From positions 95,319,873-95,383,872 of the forward strand of contig CM043704.1 in the NCBI GenBank assembly GCA_023935145.1: a stretch of 64,000 nt of DNA, given 5' to 3'. A program made the position numbers and the translations under genes. The notes beneath the pieces are model-generated. The model had not been told where the DNA came from, did no database searches, and was given only the letters and a program-made list of their open reading frames with translations. This document shows, in pieces, positions 1-11,983 of this stretch (position 1 is the stretch's first letter; the number at the start of each line of letters is the position of its first letter). The DNA comes from Bretschneidera sinensis (taxonomy: Eukaryota; Streptophyta; Magnoliopsida; Brassicales; Akaniaceae).

Positions 1-129
1 AAGAACTTGAAGGATTTTTCGGCTTATCATTCTTTTTGTTGTGTTTTAAGTTACGGCCCAGCTCAACCCAATTAAAGAAAAGGGCTCCGTTTAAGCCCAT
101 TGTGGACCTGTAGGTGCTATACTTCCTTG

Positions 130-1014
130 TAGGGGTGGCAATGGGGCCCGAAACAAATGAGGTATGGCAAGGCACGACCCACACTTCTACAGGCCATGCC
201 ATGCTTGGCACGGTCCTATTGGGTGGGTCATGTTGGGCCCAACTTTTAAAGCTCACGACACGGTACAATAAAAAAACATGGCACAATCTGACATGACACG
301 ACACGAGGCACGACCGTAACATTTAATAAAATTCAAAATTATACATACTAATATTACTAGAATGATGAGTCAAAAAGAATTATACAGTGACAAATTTGAT
401 ATTTTAGGATGGTGGAAGAAAATGAACATTATCACCCTATTTTTAACACAATGGCATCTGATATACTAATTATTTTAATGTCTACTATAGCATCAGAACA
501 AACTTTTAGTGCAAGTTCTAGAATTTTAGATGAATTGTGATCAAGACTATTACGGGAAACGTTGCAAATGTTAGCATGCATAAGGACTAGCTAGATGCAA
601 AAGAACGTACAAACAACATATTAAAAAAAAATCAATATAGTGGATTGAGTAACGATTGAAGAGATCAAGAATGAATAAAAAAAACGTAACTATTGGCCCA
701 CAAGAATATAAACCGCGAACAACTGAAAAATAATAATAATATTTTTTGTCTTTTTAATTTTTAAAAATTTTAAATTATTTTTTTATATTTCACTCGTTTG
801 TAAGTTATTTTATTTTATTTATTTATCTTATATGTTGTTGTTTTTGTAAGTTATTTATTTGGAATGTTTTTAGAAGTTGTAATTTTTAAATTATTTGTTT
901 ATGTTGTTGTTTTTATTCAATTTCTAAGTTATTTGTAATATTTAACTTCATCAATAAAACGATTTACTTTATCAATAAAACGATTGTTTTTTATACAATT
1001 ATAAGCATTCAATT

Positions 1015-1067
<53 letters not shown>

Positions 1068-1220
1068 CTATTTTTAATAAAAAAATAAATAAAAAAATCA
1101 ATATATACACATGACACAGTATGAAAAAAAAAGAAAAAAAAAGAAAAAAAAAGCACAACACAAAAATATGATAGATCGTTTTGTGTAGACCGACGCAGCT
1201 CAAATTCACTGCCATCCCTA
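130..1220 (+). mobile_element. Degenerate hAT-family DNA transposon with TIRs and 8-bp TSD
   Basis: The left end reads taggggtggcaatg and the right end, reverse-complemented, reads tagggatggcagtg, giving imperfect terminal inverted repeats. The flanks are cttccttg (122-129) and ctttcttg (1221-1228), an 8-bp target-site duplication with one mismatch, as expected for hAT elements. On the plus strand around 419-590 a frame reads ENEHYHPIFNTMASDIL, then STIASEQTFSASSRILDEL, then a stop and SRLL. This resembles the hAT C-terminal dimerisation domain (consensus near ST-ASE-FS--RI/VLD). The rest of the transposase is missing, so this is a short, non-autonomous remnant. The call rests on ends, TSD and domain together. 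Confidence 0.85.
1017..1064. repeat. (AT)n microsatellite inside the hAT remnant
   Basis: A pure run of about 24 AT dinucleotides. It is read as repeated Ile-Tyr in short minus-strand frames, which are not genes. Confidence 0.95.
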
Positions 1221-1228
1221 CTTTCTTG

Positions 1229-3182
1229 TAACTTCTTAATAATAATCTATACCAACTCAGTAAACGAATTTACAGTGACAACATGAAATTTTACTCCATT
1301 AACTGCGTGGAACATGTGGTAATCATTGCAAATAAGAAATGCTATCGTGAAATGCGATTGAAGATTAAAGCTTATCAATGAAGCGTTGTGTTTATGTGAT
1401 TGATTACACATATGTGTAACTGATAAATCTCAATCGGTTCGTTGTGTTAATCTATACTAATCTCAAAAATTTATTAAAAAACAAAAATCTATGAAAATAT
1501 CAAATGAGTTTACATCTAAAGTCTCTTTTTTTTTATTTTTAAATAATATTTTACCACTAGACTGATCTAGTTTTTCTTGTGATGATCCAATTTTTTATGA
1601 TTATTAATTATTATGTTAACTTTACTTTTTCTCTTTGGATAAGACATTTTATCATGTCATCACACTCAAACACGAATATTATATTTTTTTCGATAATTTT
1701 TTAAAAAATACACACAAAAAAAAAAATATAACTACGAATAAGATTAATTACACGTTACAAATATTCAAAAACAATTTTAAACACATCTTTTGTATAATTG
1801 TATTTTTTTTTCCTTTTTAGTTCTTTAATGTGATGATGAAAACCATGAATGAATTAAAGAGTTTACTCGAAAAACGAGTGTACTAGAAAGTAATTGCTTG
1901 TACATTTTCCACCTTGTAAATTTCTTTGTGCACAAATCATTTACAATTTTGGAAGCTATAAAAAAGTGTTGTTAGCCATACATTTGAGTAAAATGGTAAA
2001 ATTTGTTAAAATTTTATTTTTAAAATCTATATATTTAAATTTAGATAAAAAAATATAATTGCAACAATTAAATAGATAAAACAACAAATAGTAATAGCAC
2101 GACAATTTAATTTGTTCGACAACCTCTTTGTTTACATTCACCAACAAACCTCACAAATTTATTAATCTTTAATTACAACTTTAGAAAAAACAAAATTATT
2201 ATCCCGTCAATTTGACAACCCAAAATCTTCAATACACCCAAAGCTCTCAACCTAACTCTAGTTGTAAATTCCTCTGATTTACAATGTACATTGAAATTAT
2301 AAGTGTCTCAAACCTTTTTTAGAATCCCTTTCATGTAGATGATATTTTTCTAATATTACTAAAAAATTAGTAACAACAACATAAGAGATTACTACTACTA
2401 CTACAATAAACAATCATCCGATAAAAAATTATTTTTCTAAATTAATTAAAGATCCTCTTTACAGGGATTTGAATCAAAATCCCAACAAAAATCAACTAAA
2501 ATGAATGGAGATTGATACCTAAAATATAAAGTGGGTTAAAAGATACTGAGGTTTTAGTCTATACTCGAGGTGAAGTGGGTTTTGCTCAAGGAGGCAGTCT
2601 AGCCCAATTGAGAGGGGATTAGCATGATAAGAAGTTGATTGTGTTGTATTTTGGATTAAAGGGCTAGAATGAGGTTGAAGAATTATTAAAGTTTTCTTTT
2701 CTAAAACTTATTTATTTTAGTTACATTTCTTTTTAAAAACTTGACTAGTTGATGTATTGGTTGAAGGCATGGTTTAAATAGCGACAAGGTTTATTTATGA
2801 TTTTTTGTATCATAATGTTTAAGTAAAAAAAGGAAAAAATAACTTCGTGATTATTCAATGAAGAACTAATTTAGTTGATTCGTGTACAAAGACAATGGTG
2901 GCATTCCCAAGATATATGGCTTTGGTGAAATTCATCAAGCGACACCATTACATTACATGATGTAGTTTTAACACTGGTTCCGATTTTTATTTAAAATATG
3001 AAAATGGTTCTAATCCCTCTTCCCTTAGAAACACCGTCATATTGGGATTAACTGATTGCTCGCTCACCACATAGCACACTTCAAACAGCAAACTAGCACA
3101 CTGGTGTAGAAGGGTGATGATTTAAGACTTCGTTAATTATTAATACACACGTAAGATTCTTAAAAGTGATTAGATATATTTA
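1229..3182. other. AT-rich intergenic DNA, nothing recognised
   Basis: No convincing coding frame, RNA gene or transposon end was seen on either strand. The short ORFs here are low complexity. Confidence 0.6.
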
Positions 3183-3996
3183 CTACTTAATTATTGGAAT
3201 TAGGTGTAGGTGATGCAACCCAGAGAAGACATGGCACACTGGTGGTCCAGGCCTGAGATGAAGAAGTTGAAATGAGCCATGGTTAGGGTCCCAAGCAGAT
3301 GTGTCCATATGGCAAACAGCAGCAGCTTCCACTCTGTCTCCTTTATCGCTTTTTAATGAAATCTTAAAGGCCTTATTACCACTTTTTTGGCTATGGAAGT
3401 AAAAAACTGCATTAGGGTATTCCATCAAATGACAAGCTATATACCATCTTTTGAGCCAACACCTCTTCTGGCATTTGTATAATAGTGTAGTTCTGTTTAA
3501 GGGTACTACTTGATTTTGTGAGGTGTTTGGTGGTTAAGACCCTAAATTGAGTCTCTGATCCGAAAAGGGTGTGTGTAAAATCAAGCATTGATTCTAAGGA
3601 GGTGGCACAAAACTTAGTCTCTCCTTCGATTGGTTCAATTTCAGTGTTTTAGTGTGTTTTCAATGGTTTTGGCTTCAGAGGAGGCTGCAGAGAGTGAAAA
3701 GAAGTGGAGGATGTTTGGTAATTGTTTTGATGAGAAAGGGATGCTATTGCTTCTTCTCTAGACAACAAGTGAGGTAAAGAAGAGGGGTCTTGTTTGGAGA
3801 AGTCAACGGGCTTTCTTTTTCCAACATATAAATCATTGATGGTGAAGAAGGGATCGACATCGTGGGATGATGATGATAAATGTGCATGCACGTGATCATG
3901 ACCATGATAATGTGTACCAACATCATGATGAAGAATGTTGTTGATCATCAAGTTTTTTTGTCTTGGGCTCTTAATTATGAGACCGATTGTTTTCAC
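3183..3996 (-). pseudogene. BURP-domain protein pseudogene (copy 1)
   Basis: The minus strand carries pieces of a BURP gene in several frames. The 5' piece (3996 to about 3700) encodes a His-rich stretch (HYHGHDHVHAH) followed by FFTINDLYVGKRKPV and LPHLLSREEA, the start of a BURP domain. The middle piece (about 3620 to 3450) reads EPIEGETKFCATSLESMLDF in another frame after a small deletion near 3645. The last piece (3428 to 3183) reads EYPNAVFYFHSQ, then VCHMDTSAWDPNHGSF and PVCHVF. A roughly 4-bp insertion near 3436 breaks the frame just before the first CH motif, and the second CH is FH. At least two frameshifts plus a lost invariant Cys make this a pseudogene. No signal-peptide exon is visible upstream. 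It is closer to the 14.9-kb copy (TSPHLLSREEA) than to a generic BURP protein. Confidence 0.85.
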
Positions 3997-4737
3997 GTCC
4001 TCGATTAAGCCATGTGCACGTGTGTGTGAAAATGTGTGTACTAGGTTACAAAATGAATAACAGTGCTTGTATCTAAGACTTCAGTGAAGTTTATGTCTGC
4101 AGCATATTTAAATAAAAATAATAATAGAATATTATGTATTTTGGATGGCTAGACGTCAAATTAGCATTGACAAATTATGTCAATTGATGTTGGATCATTA
4201 TTAGTTATAATTAAACTCTCTTATTTCGTCGGTTAGTGAATTTATAACTCAAGTTCAAAAAACTTATATAAAACTTGAAGATTCATAAACAAAAAGACAC
4301 ATACTTCTTTCATTTTCACTATTTTTTCGTATTATTTACTTGGGCAAAAGGAGGTAATACGTGAAACAATGATTTATTAATGTAGTGCAGAAATCATTGA
4401 ACAACAACGAAAAAATAACGTTTGTCCTTATCACTCAAAAAATGATTTGTTTCATTTATTTTAAGCAAGCATCATTAAAATTAAGAAGCATATTTTGCTT
4501 CATGAGATACGGGAAGTAGTCACAAGTCACAAGAATTGCTTATTCTGTTCTATTCTATTAATGTTGCCTTACTGAAATGGAAAAGAGCCCGATCTCTCCC
4601 ACTTTAAGAAAGCAACTGTTTTTTTTAACTCATAAACACAAGAATGTGGGATTCAATATGAAATCCGAAATCTCAAATAATAATATACATGAGCATAAAA
4701 CATTTAATATTAAATAAATAAAAAGACTATATATCTT
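3997..4737. other. Intergenic, nothing recognised
   Basis: AT-rich sequence between the BURP pseudogene and the edge of the gypsy element. I looked for a signal-peptide exon for the pseudogene on the minus strand and found none. Confidence 0.5.
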
Positions 4738-5083
4738 GTTTAGATCTATCATAGATGACGCAGCGGAATTGCACAAAAATTAGATCTATATACCTTGGGT
4801 TTTTTTACAGTGGTTCAGGGGTCAAGTTGATCACGTGCTCGGGGATGGCACGATCCCTGAGATTCCACTTCTCTGGCAAAGGGTCTTGTTGCGTATTCAA
4901 GGACGACGCAGTTCCTGAAATCCTGCTTTCATTGTTGCGTGTGAGAAGTTTGTGAATGATTATGGCTTCGTCATCTGCATTGCTACGTGCCCGTTATTGA
5001 CGCAGCCACGTGTCATCTGGTCATTTGAGGGGAGTTATCCACGTGTCACTAGGCTATTGGAGATTGAATTATTTGCTATATCA
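4738..5083 (-). repeat. 3' LTR of the Tat-like gypsy element
   Basis: It matches 13540-13877 over most of its length, including the shared stretches ttagatctata, gtgagaagt and tgctacgtgcccgttattgac. On the minus strand it starts TGATATAGC, a normal LTR start. The other end is less certain. Confidence 0.75.
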
Positions 5084-5174
5084 GAGGCCCCCCACTTCCT
5101 TAAGTATATTTATATGTTTGAGGAAGTATAATAGAGCTTTGTGTCGTTGATTGCGTGCTTCAGCCTATGAGGCC

Positions 5175-5846
5175 TAGGGGCCGAGCATATAGACTTCAAT
5201 CAAGATGCTCGGCTTTGGAGACGTGGGACCGAGCATTTGAGCAACAATTAGAATGCTTGGCCTTGGAGACGTGGGGCCGAGCATTTGAGTAGCAGTCAAA
5301 GTGCTTGGTCTTGGAGACGTAGGACCGAGCATTTAAATAGCAGTCAAAATGCTCGACCTTGGAGACTTGAGGCCGAGCATTTGAGCAGCAGTCAAAATGC
5401 TCGGCCTTAAAGACGTAGGACAGAGTATTTGAGCAGCAGTCAAAATGCCTATCCTTGAAGATATTGGACCAAGCATTTGAGCAGCAGTCAAAATGCTCAG
5501 CCTTGGAGATATAGGGTCAAGTATTTGAGCAGTAGTAAAAATGATCAGCCTTAGAGACGTGAGGCTGAGCATTTAAGCAGTAGTCGAAATGCTCGGCCTT
5601 AGAAACATGAGATCGAGCATTTGAGTATCAGTCAAAATACTTGGCCTTGGAGACGTGGGGCCGAGCATTTGAGTAGCAGTCAAAATACTCGGCCTTGGAG
5701 ATGTGGGGTCGAGCATTTGAGCAGTCGTTAAAATGCTTAGCCTTGAAAATGTGGGACCGAGCATTTGAGCAGCAGTCAAAATGTTTGGCCTTGGAGACAT
5801 GGGACCGAGCATTTGAGTAGCAGTCAAAGTGCTCGACCCGGGAGAT
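5175..5846. repeat. 48-bp tandem repeat, 14 degenerate copies, each able to form a hairpin
   Basis: About 14 head-to-tail copies of a 48-bp unit. Each contains ccgagcattt, a 12-nt spacer such as gagcagcagtca, then aaatgctcgg, so the unit holds a 10-bp inverted repeat. As 48 is a multiple of three, the minus strand reads as a 16-residue repeat near PSILTAAQMLGPTSPR. I regard that reading as incidental. The array lies between the extra ORF and the 3' LTR, a place where Tat/Ogre-type elements often carry tandem repeats. Confidence 0.92.
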
Positions 5847-6099
5847 CTTCGACGAGGAGTGGGCTTGCGCGGTTTCTCGGGCTTATAGGAGACTTTTTGC
5901 ATTAGGCCCATGAAAGGTTTTTGTTTTGGGCCCAAGGAAGGATTTTTTGGCTTTGGGCCCAAATAATGCTTTTTTTTGGCTTTGGGCCTATAGAGAAGCC
6001 TTTGGACCTTTTTAATATTCTTTATGGAGACATTCAATGCTTGAGCATTAGGTCATTTTAGAACATTAAATGTTGGAGCGTGCGCTGTCCTTTCAAGGA

Positions 6100-6256
6100 G
6101 TGTAAAGGCGGTGCATGCCCTTGATACGCCTTCTACAGCCTTGGGGAGTGTGACAACGCCTTGGTTATACCAAACGTTATATCTTTACAGCTGGGGAAGC
6201 CTTAGAAAGTGTAACGACACCTCGGTTATGCCAAATGTCGTGTCTTTACAGCTGGA
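6100..6256. repeat. Two diverged copies of a ~65-bp direct repeat
   Basis: Two adjacent blocks share the series gccttggggagtgtgac / gccttagaaagtgtaac, then a 'cggttatacc'-like word, and both end in tctttacagctgg. They lie just upstream of the antisense ORF promoter. Confidence 0.6.
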
Positions 6257-6292
6257 GATGAGTTAATTTTCCTTGTTAATTACGTCCGAGCT

Positions 6293-6302
6293 TCTATATA
6301 AG
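6293..6302 (+). promoter_or_regulatory. TATA box of the antisense extra ORF in the gypsy element
   Basis: tctatataag lies about 245 bp upstream of the first ATG of the plus-strand ORF, opposite to pol. A CT-rich leader (tttcctctcatttcttcac) follows. This looks like an independent promoter for the extra ORF; expression is not shown. Confidence 0.5.
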
Positions 6303-6540
6303 AGAGAAGTTTCCTCTCATTTCTTCACTTCACTCCATTTGTTATTCAGAGAGAAATTTTGAGAGCCCTCGGAGTCAGCCAGAGATTGAGAGCCCTCAGA
6401 GTCTAGTGGAGTTTTGAGAGCTTTCTATCATGAGGAAAGATCGAGGTATGAGCAAGGAGGGATCTGCCTTTGGGTTTGAAGTGCTTGGATTTACCGTGGG
6501 GATCTAGCTTTAGTGATTTTTCCCTTTCTCACTTCTTATA

Positions 6541-8617
6541 ATGTCTTTAGTAGATAAGTATTGTGATAGGCCTAGTGGTAGTAAGGATAATGAAGCCCTA
6601 TCTAGAAAACTGAGGGAGGCTATGGGTCTAGGTCGAGCCTCCACTGAAGGTGAATCCTCAGGGAGTGACAACACTCGAGAGGGGCCATTAGCAATGGCTC
6701 CCTATGGGGATGGAGAAGAAGAAGATAAGGAGGAAGAGGATTCTTATTCCGAGGATAAAGATAAGGTAGCTAATGTTTTGGCCGAGCTGAGAGGGATATG
6801 AGGGTGGAGGATAGGGTGCAATGGTCATTCGCGGTAAATTCTGTGTCGAATAAATTAGAGGATGGAGAGGTAGAAGTCATTAGGCACGTGTACCGTATCC
6901 CAAAAGAGTACACCGTGAGGAACGCCGGTGTTGAGGAAAGGGCTTGTGATGTCCTCTCGAGCCACGCACCCTTCGAGATATGTGTCTATGAACAGCACAT
7001 GAGAGTCAGGCTCAGATTCCCACTTCATCATTTCCTCTGCTCAGTGTTGAGGTTCTTTAACATAACGTTGTGCCAGCTGGTGCCTAACTCATTGCGTCTC
7101 ATTATAGCGTTCATTTGTGTTTGCTCGAATGTGAAGGGGCTGATGAACATTAACGTTTTCAAAGCCTACTTCCAAATTAACAAGCACAGCCAACACGGGT
7201 GGGTCGTGATCAGCTCTAGAGATAGGAAGGGTTGCTGAAGAAGAAACCCTATTCCATCAAGCAGTGGAAAAAAGCCTTTTTATACGTTTAGAGAGAGAAC
7301 AACTTTGGGGTTCCACTATCTTAGAGCTTGGACCATACGAGGAAATGCAAAAAGTCGCACCTCTTGGACTATGAGTAAGAGACGCTGGAGGCTATGGTGG
7401 TCGCGCCAATTAATTTGGGTGTTCTATATGACAACGAGGAGCTGGCGAAGCGCGGCCTCTGCCCTCACTGTTATGAGGAGACCTTAGAAAGTTGTATATA
7501 CTTAGGCACTTTATGTTTTCATAACTTTGTGCTTTCTTCACTTTATCATCTTTGTTTCCAGTTTCTCATACTTGTATTTTTTGCTGAGCAGAGATGAAAG
7601 CCACGACCAGAGATAGGGATAGGGCGAAAAAGATGGCCCAAGAGAGGAAGAAGGTTGCTCAGGCTAGGAAGCAGCCTGTATAGGCCCAAGGCTCGAGGAA
7701 GCGGATACGGGCTCCCTCTCCCATTCCTATTGATGTGGAGACTTTGAACCCATCTGAGCCCTCATTTGAGCTGAGGGATATCTTCGTCGCGCCTCCGCCT
7801 GAGCAAACAAGGCCTTCATCCCCATCCCAGGGGGTTCCCTCTAAGGTCAGGGTCTTTATGCCCAACTGAGGCATAAAGACAGATGACTCAGTCTTTGTTC
7901 ACCCTAGGGTCGCTTGGGAGCACCTCCTCTTAGAGATCCTTCTGCACGACATGATTGAGCTCTCAAAGAAGTCGATCGAGGGACTCTACTCTGTGGCCGA
8001 GGTCTTAGCCTCCCAGGTGAGTGTTTTTGCTTTGCAAGTTTTTTCTATTTCTTGGTAGCTTATCTTCCTGCTCTTTGTTTTAGTCGAGCGTAGTGTATGG
8101 GATGTTGTCGCGCCGCTGCTTGGATATGGGCAAGAGGCTGACCCGATGCTAGTGAAAGCTGGATGACAACTGTGGGCTTATCCAGTAGTTGAAGGGCTCA
8201 TTGGAATGAGCTTTCCTGACCCAGAAGAGTGCTGACATAGCCAGGGTCGAGGCTGTGGAGGAGAAGAAGGCCATGCACAAAGAGAGAGATACTACCATGG
8301 CCTTTGAGAAAAAGCTGAAAGAGGAGATGGAAGAGGTAATGAGGAAGGTCGTAGAAAAGGCCTTGGTTGACTTCAAGAACTTCGCTTTCTACTTAGAGAC
8401 TGTAGAGGAGGAGGTCGTGCTCTAGTTCTTCAAGGGTTTCTTAGAGGCAATGAGGAAGGCTGAGCAGCTCTACCTTCCGATTGACTTCTTAACCCTCGAG
8501 CTTAGCTCCTCGAGTGACGAGGACAAGGCCATGAAGGGTGGATCTAGCAGTGAGGAGGAGGCCGAGCCGAGTGACACCGCGATAGAGGCTGCGTCTATTG
8601 GGGAGGTCAACCTTTGA
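6541..8617 (+). pseudogene. Antisense extra ORF of gypsy element (PF04195 'putative gypsy-type transposon' protein), broken
   Basis: This region runs opposite to gag-pol. It begins MSLVDKYCDRPSGSKDNEAL and has an acidic tract (GEEEDKEEEDSYSEDKDK). The frame shifts at 6798-6801, where an ATGA overlap joins two frames. The second part contains VRLRFPLHHFLCSVLRFFNI and CQLVPNSLRLIIAF, which I recognise as the PF04195 signature of plant gypsy elements. Further pieces at about 7593-8617 read as a charged, coiled-coil-like protein (EEKKAMHKERDTTMAFEKK), ending in an acidic tail and TGA. A possible intron starts near 8019 (caggtgagtg). Several internal stops (for example after 7238 and at 7681) show it is not functional as assembled. 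What this protein does in active elements is not established. Confidence 0.75.
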
Positions 8618-8839
8618 ATAATTAAAGTTTTTTCTCCCTTTTTTTTTTGTAGACTGAGGCCGATAGTACTTCCCTTTCCTTGTAATCATATTATTTAATG
8701 GAATTTCTAGTTTTTTTTTCACTTTGTCGCTGTAAACTTAGTATTTTTTACTGTGACTGGTGAGAGAGCCCGAGAAGAGGTAACTTGGAAAACGAGGGTT
8801 CTTTCATTGATAACAAGTTACATTTATACGAAGCATGGA

Positions 8840-11800
8840 ACTCAAAGGGCGTACAATACTAGTAAAATTTATGAACGTTCTCTGCGTTCCAAGTACGAGG
8901 GATGAGCTTGCCATTCAACTCTTCAAGCTTGAAAGTGCCGGCTCGACAAACTCTTTTGATGCGATATGGGCCCTCCCAGTTTGGGACGAGCTTCCCCGTT
9001 TCTTGAGGACAAGATACTTTGTTCTTTCATAGAACGAGATCATGTAGCTTAAAGCTTCTCTCTCAGACCCAAGAGTTGTAATACGTTGCCACTCTTTATT
9101 GATAGGCGGCTAATCGAATCTGAGCTTTATCTCGAGCTTCATCGATAAGATCAATGTTCATCCACAAGGCTTCTTTATTATTAGTTCGCTTGAAGTTCTG
9201 TACTCATAACAAGGGCACCTCGATTTCTAAGAGGATGACTACTTCGAAGCTGTACGCCATGAAGAAATGAGTTTATCCAGTGGTTACCCGAGTGTTGGTT
9301 CGATATGCCCAGAGTATGTTCGGGAGATGATTGATCCATTGCTTGTCAACTTTGTCTAATCTTTTCTTGATGCCCTGTAGAAGTGTCCTCTTAGTCACCT
9401 AGGCTTTCTCATTAGCCTGTGGATATCCTATGAAAGAGAATCGATGCTCGACGCGAAGCTCTTCACAGAATGCCTTGAATCGGGTGCTATTAAATTGTTT
9501 ATCGTTGTCAGTGACCAATATATGGGGTATGCCGAATCGACACACTATGGACTTCTAAACAAAACTTCGAGCTTGATAATCCGTTATACTGGCAAATGGT
9601 TCTACCTCTACCCACTTGGTGAATTAATCTATTGCTATGATAAGATGTTTTCTCTAACCGGGCGCCCCATTGAAAGGACCAAGGAGATCCATCCCTCACA
9701 TGGCGAATGAAATTAGACTCGTGATCGATGTAAAAAGGTTCACCAGCCTGTGGGGCATAAGGGAGTATTGCTGACAGCTTCAGCTCTTCTTGACTAATTC
9801 TGCAGCATCTCTCTACATTTTGGGCCAGTAGTATCCTTGGCGTGTACTTTGAAGGCTAAAGCCTGACTTCCCAAGGGATTTTCATATACCCCTTTGTGAA
9901 CCTCTCGAATAGTGTAATTGGCCTTGGTGGGCTCGAGACACCTCAAATAAAGTGTTGTAAAACCTCTGTTGTATAACTATTCATCTATGATTATGTATCG
10001 AGAAACGCAAAAGATAAGTTTTATAGCTTCACTTTTCTGTTCAGAAAGTTGACCATCACGTAAATACTGGAGGATCGGGTCTCCCCAGGTTTCTCCTTCG
10101 GTTACTGGCAGCACATGTGCTTCATCGATGGTCAGGGCGACGAGAGTCTGGAGGTAAAGGGCTTAGGTTGGCTCGGTCTGGCGAAAGGAGGCGAGTTGGG
10201 CTAGAATATCAGCTTTCGAGTTCTCTGCCTGAGGAACCTGAGTTATCTGGAACACTTTGAATCTAATGGCGAGTTTTCTAGCCTTCTTAAGGTATCGAAC
10301 AATATTTTTCCCTCGGGTCTCAAACTCACTGTTCATTTAATTTACCATTAGTTGCGAGCCGTTGTACGTATCCAAGGCTCCAGCGGCCATCGCTTTTTCC
10401 AACTTCATTCCGATGACTAATGCCTCATATTCTGCTTCATTATTGGAAGTTCTAATCCCAAACCTTAAGGTGTATTCGATGACAAATCCATCCGAACTGC
10501 AAAGGATGAGCTCTGTCCCACTTCCGATACTGTTGGAGGAACCTTCAACATGAAAGGTCCACTGCGAAATTTGCTTCCAATCTACCCACGAAAGATATTG
10601 TTCACCAACCTCTGATAGGTTACCTCAATGTTTTTTAGCTCGAAGGGCATGACTTTGTAACAATATAGCCTTTGGTCCATGACAAAGTTATTTTCTCCTG
10701 GTTAGGCTCGTGCATGAGGATCTGGTTGTAGCCAGAATAAGCGTCCATGAAAGTTAGAAGCTCATTCCATGAGGTAGTGTCAACCAGCTGATCGATCTGC
10801 GACAGAGGAAAGCTGTCTTTTGGGAAGACCTTATTTAGGTATGTGAAATCAATGTAGTTTCACCACTTCCCGTTGGGCTTTCTTACCATCACGACGTTGG
10901 ATACCTAATCGGGATAGTCCGTCTCCTGAATAAAGTCAGTTGTGAGTAGCTTATCAACTTCTGTTTTGATGGCGACTTGTCGCTAGGGGCTAATCCCGTG
11001 CATGTGGCTCGTAGCTCAGGTCCATATTTAGCCAATAAACAACGACCTTGGGGCTAATCCCGGGCATATCAGAGGCTGACCATGCAAACCAGTCTTGATT
11101 CCTCCATAGAAGAGAGATGAGGGATTTTTAGGATCCTCTTCGAGACCAGAGCTAATTTGGACTGTTATGGAGATGTTTTCACCAAGTCGGACAACGGTTA
11201 GCTCTTCCATGGGTCAGCCCCGCGGGGTTTTTACCTTATCTCTAATGTCTTCCACTTCGACGAGCAAGGCCTTTGTTCTTTTTTCTTCTCTTAAGGCATT
11301 TAGATAATAGGACCTGGAGATGTACTGGTTTCTTTTGAATTCACCCACTTCATCATCAGTGGGGAACTTCATCTTCAAATGGTAGGTAGAAACGACCATC
11401 TTTAGTTTGTTGAGAGTGGGTCTACCGAGGATCACATTGTAGGATGACAGTTTCGTGAAGCCGTCCCCGCAATGACCAGGATAATTATGATGCCTTCGGC
11501 GAACACCAGAGCCCCCGAGAAGCCGTACAATGGGGTGGAGATCGATTCTAGCTGACTATCTTTTAACTACATATGCTGGAAAGCATAATAGAATAAGATA
11601 TTCGTTGAACTCCCGTTAACCACTAAGATGCGTCTGACGTCGTGGTTGGCTATGAGAAAGGAGACTACCATGGCATCATCATGCGGGGTATGTACTCTGT
11701 CCAAATCATCGTCCTTGAAGAAGATCATCTGGTTTGTCTTCTTTCACTTATGAGGCTCGCTGATGGAAGCCACGGACTTGGCGTATGCTTTGCTGTTCTA

Positions 11801-11980
11801 CCCTGAGTTACTTCCGCTGGTTAGGCCGCTATAGATTGTTTTGATAATTCTGGTGACTGTCACTTCTTGACCTCCCCGGTTGGATTCTTTTCAGTTCGGT
11901 CCCGGACTCTTTCAGGGAGCTTGATGATCTCGATTTTAATTAGAGTGATGTCCGGGACTCTTCCTGGGTCGGTCGGGAAT
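8840..11980 (-). pseudogene. Degenerate gypsy pol (protease-link, RT, RNase H, integrase)
   Basis: Minus-strand frames show, from high to low coordinate, three recognisable pieces. The region 11435-11214 begins MILGRPTLNKLKMVVSTYHL, typical of the segment after the protease. Around 10910-10690, reverse transcriptase reads NVVMVRKPNGKW, then a stop, then DFTYLNKVFPKDSFPLSQID and FMDAYSGYNQI. Around 10560-10130, RNase H reads NNEAEYEALVIGMKLEKA and ENSKADILAQLAS. Sequence down to about 8850 carries integrase-like remnants that I matched only loosely. Stops and frameshifts are frequent. In an active element the product would be the polyprotein for reverse transcription and integration. Confidence 0.85.
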
Positions 11981-11983
11981 TCC

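Noticed and set aside
929..1215. Minus-strand ORFs rich in Ile-Tyr and Phe
   Set aside because: Translation of an AT microsatellite and an A-rich tract.
5175..5846. CRISPR-like array
   Set aside because: Units are contiguous degenerate tandem repeats with no unique spacers, inside a plant retrotransposon.
5333..6037. Minus-strand ORFs with a 16-residue repeat (near PSILTAAQMLGPTSPR)
   Set aside because: They are the translated 48-bp tandem repeat of the gypsy element; the unit length is a multiple of three, so open frames are expected without coding.
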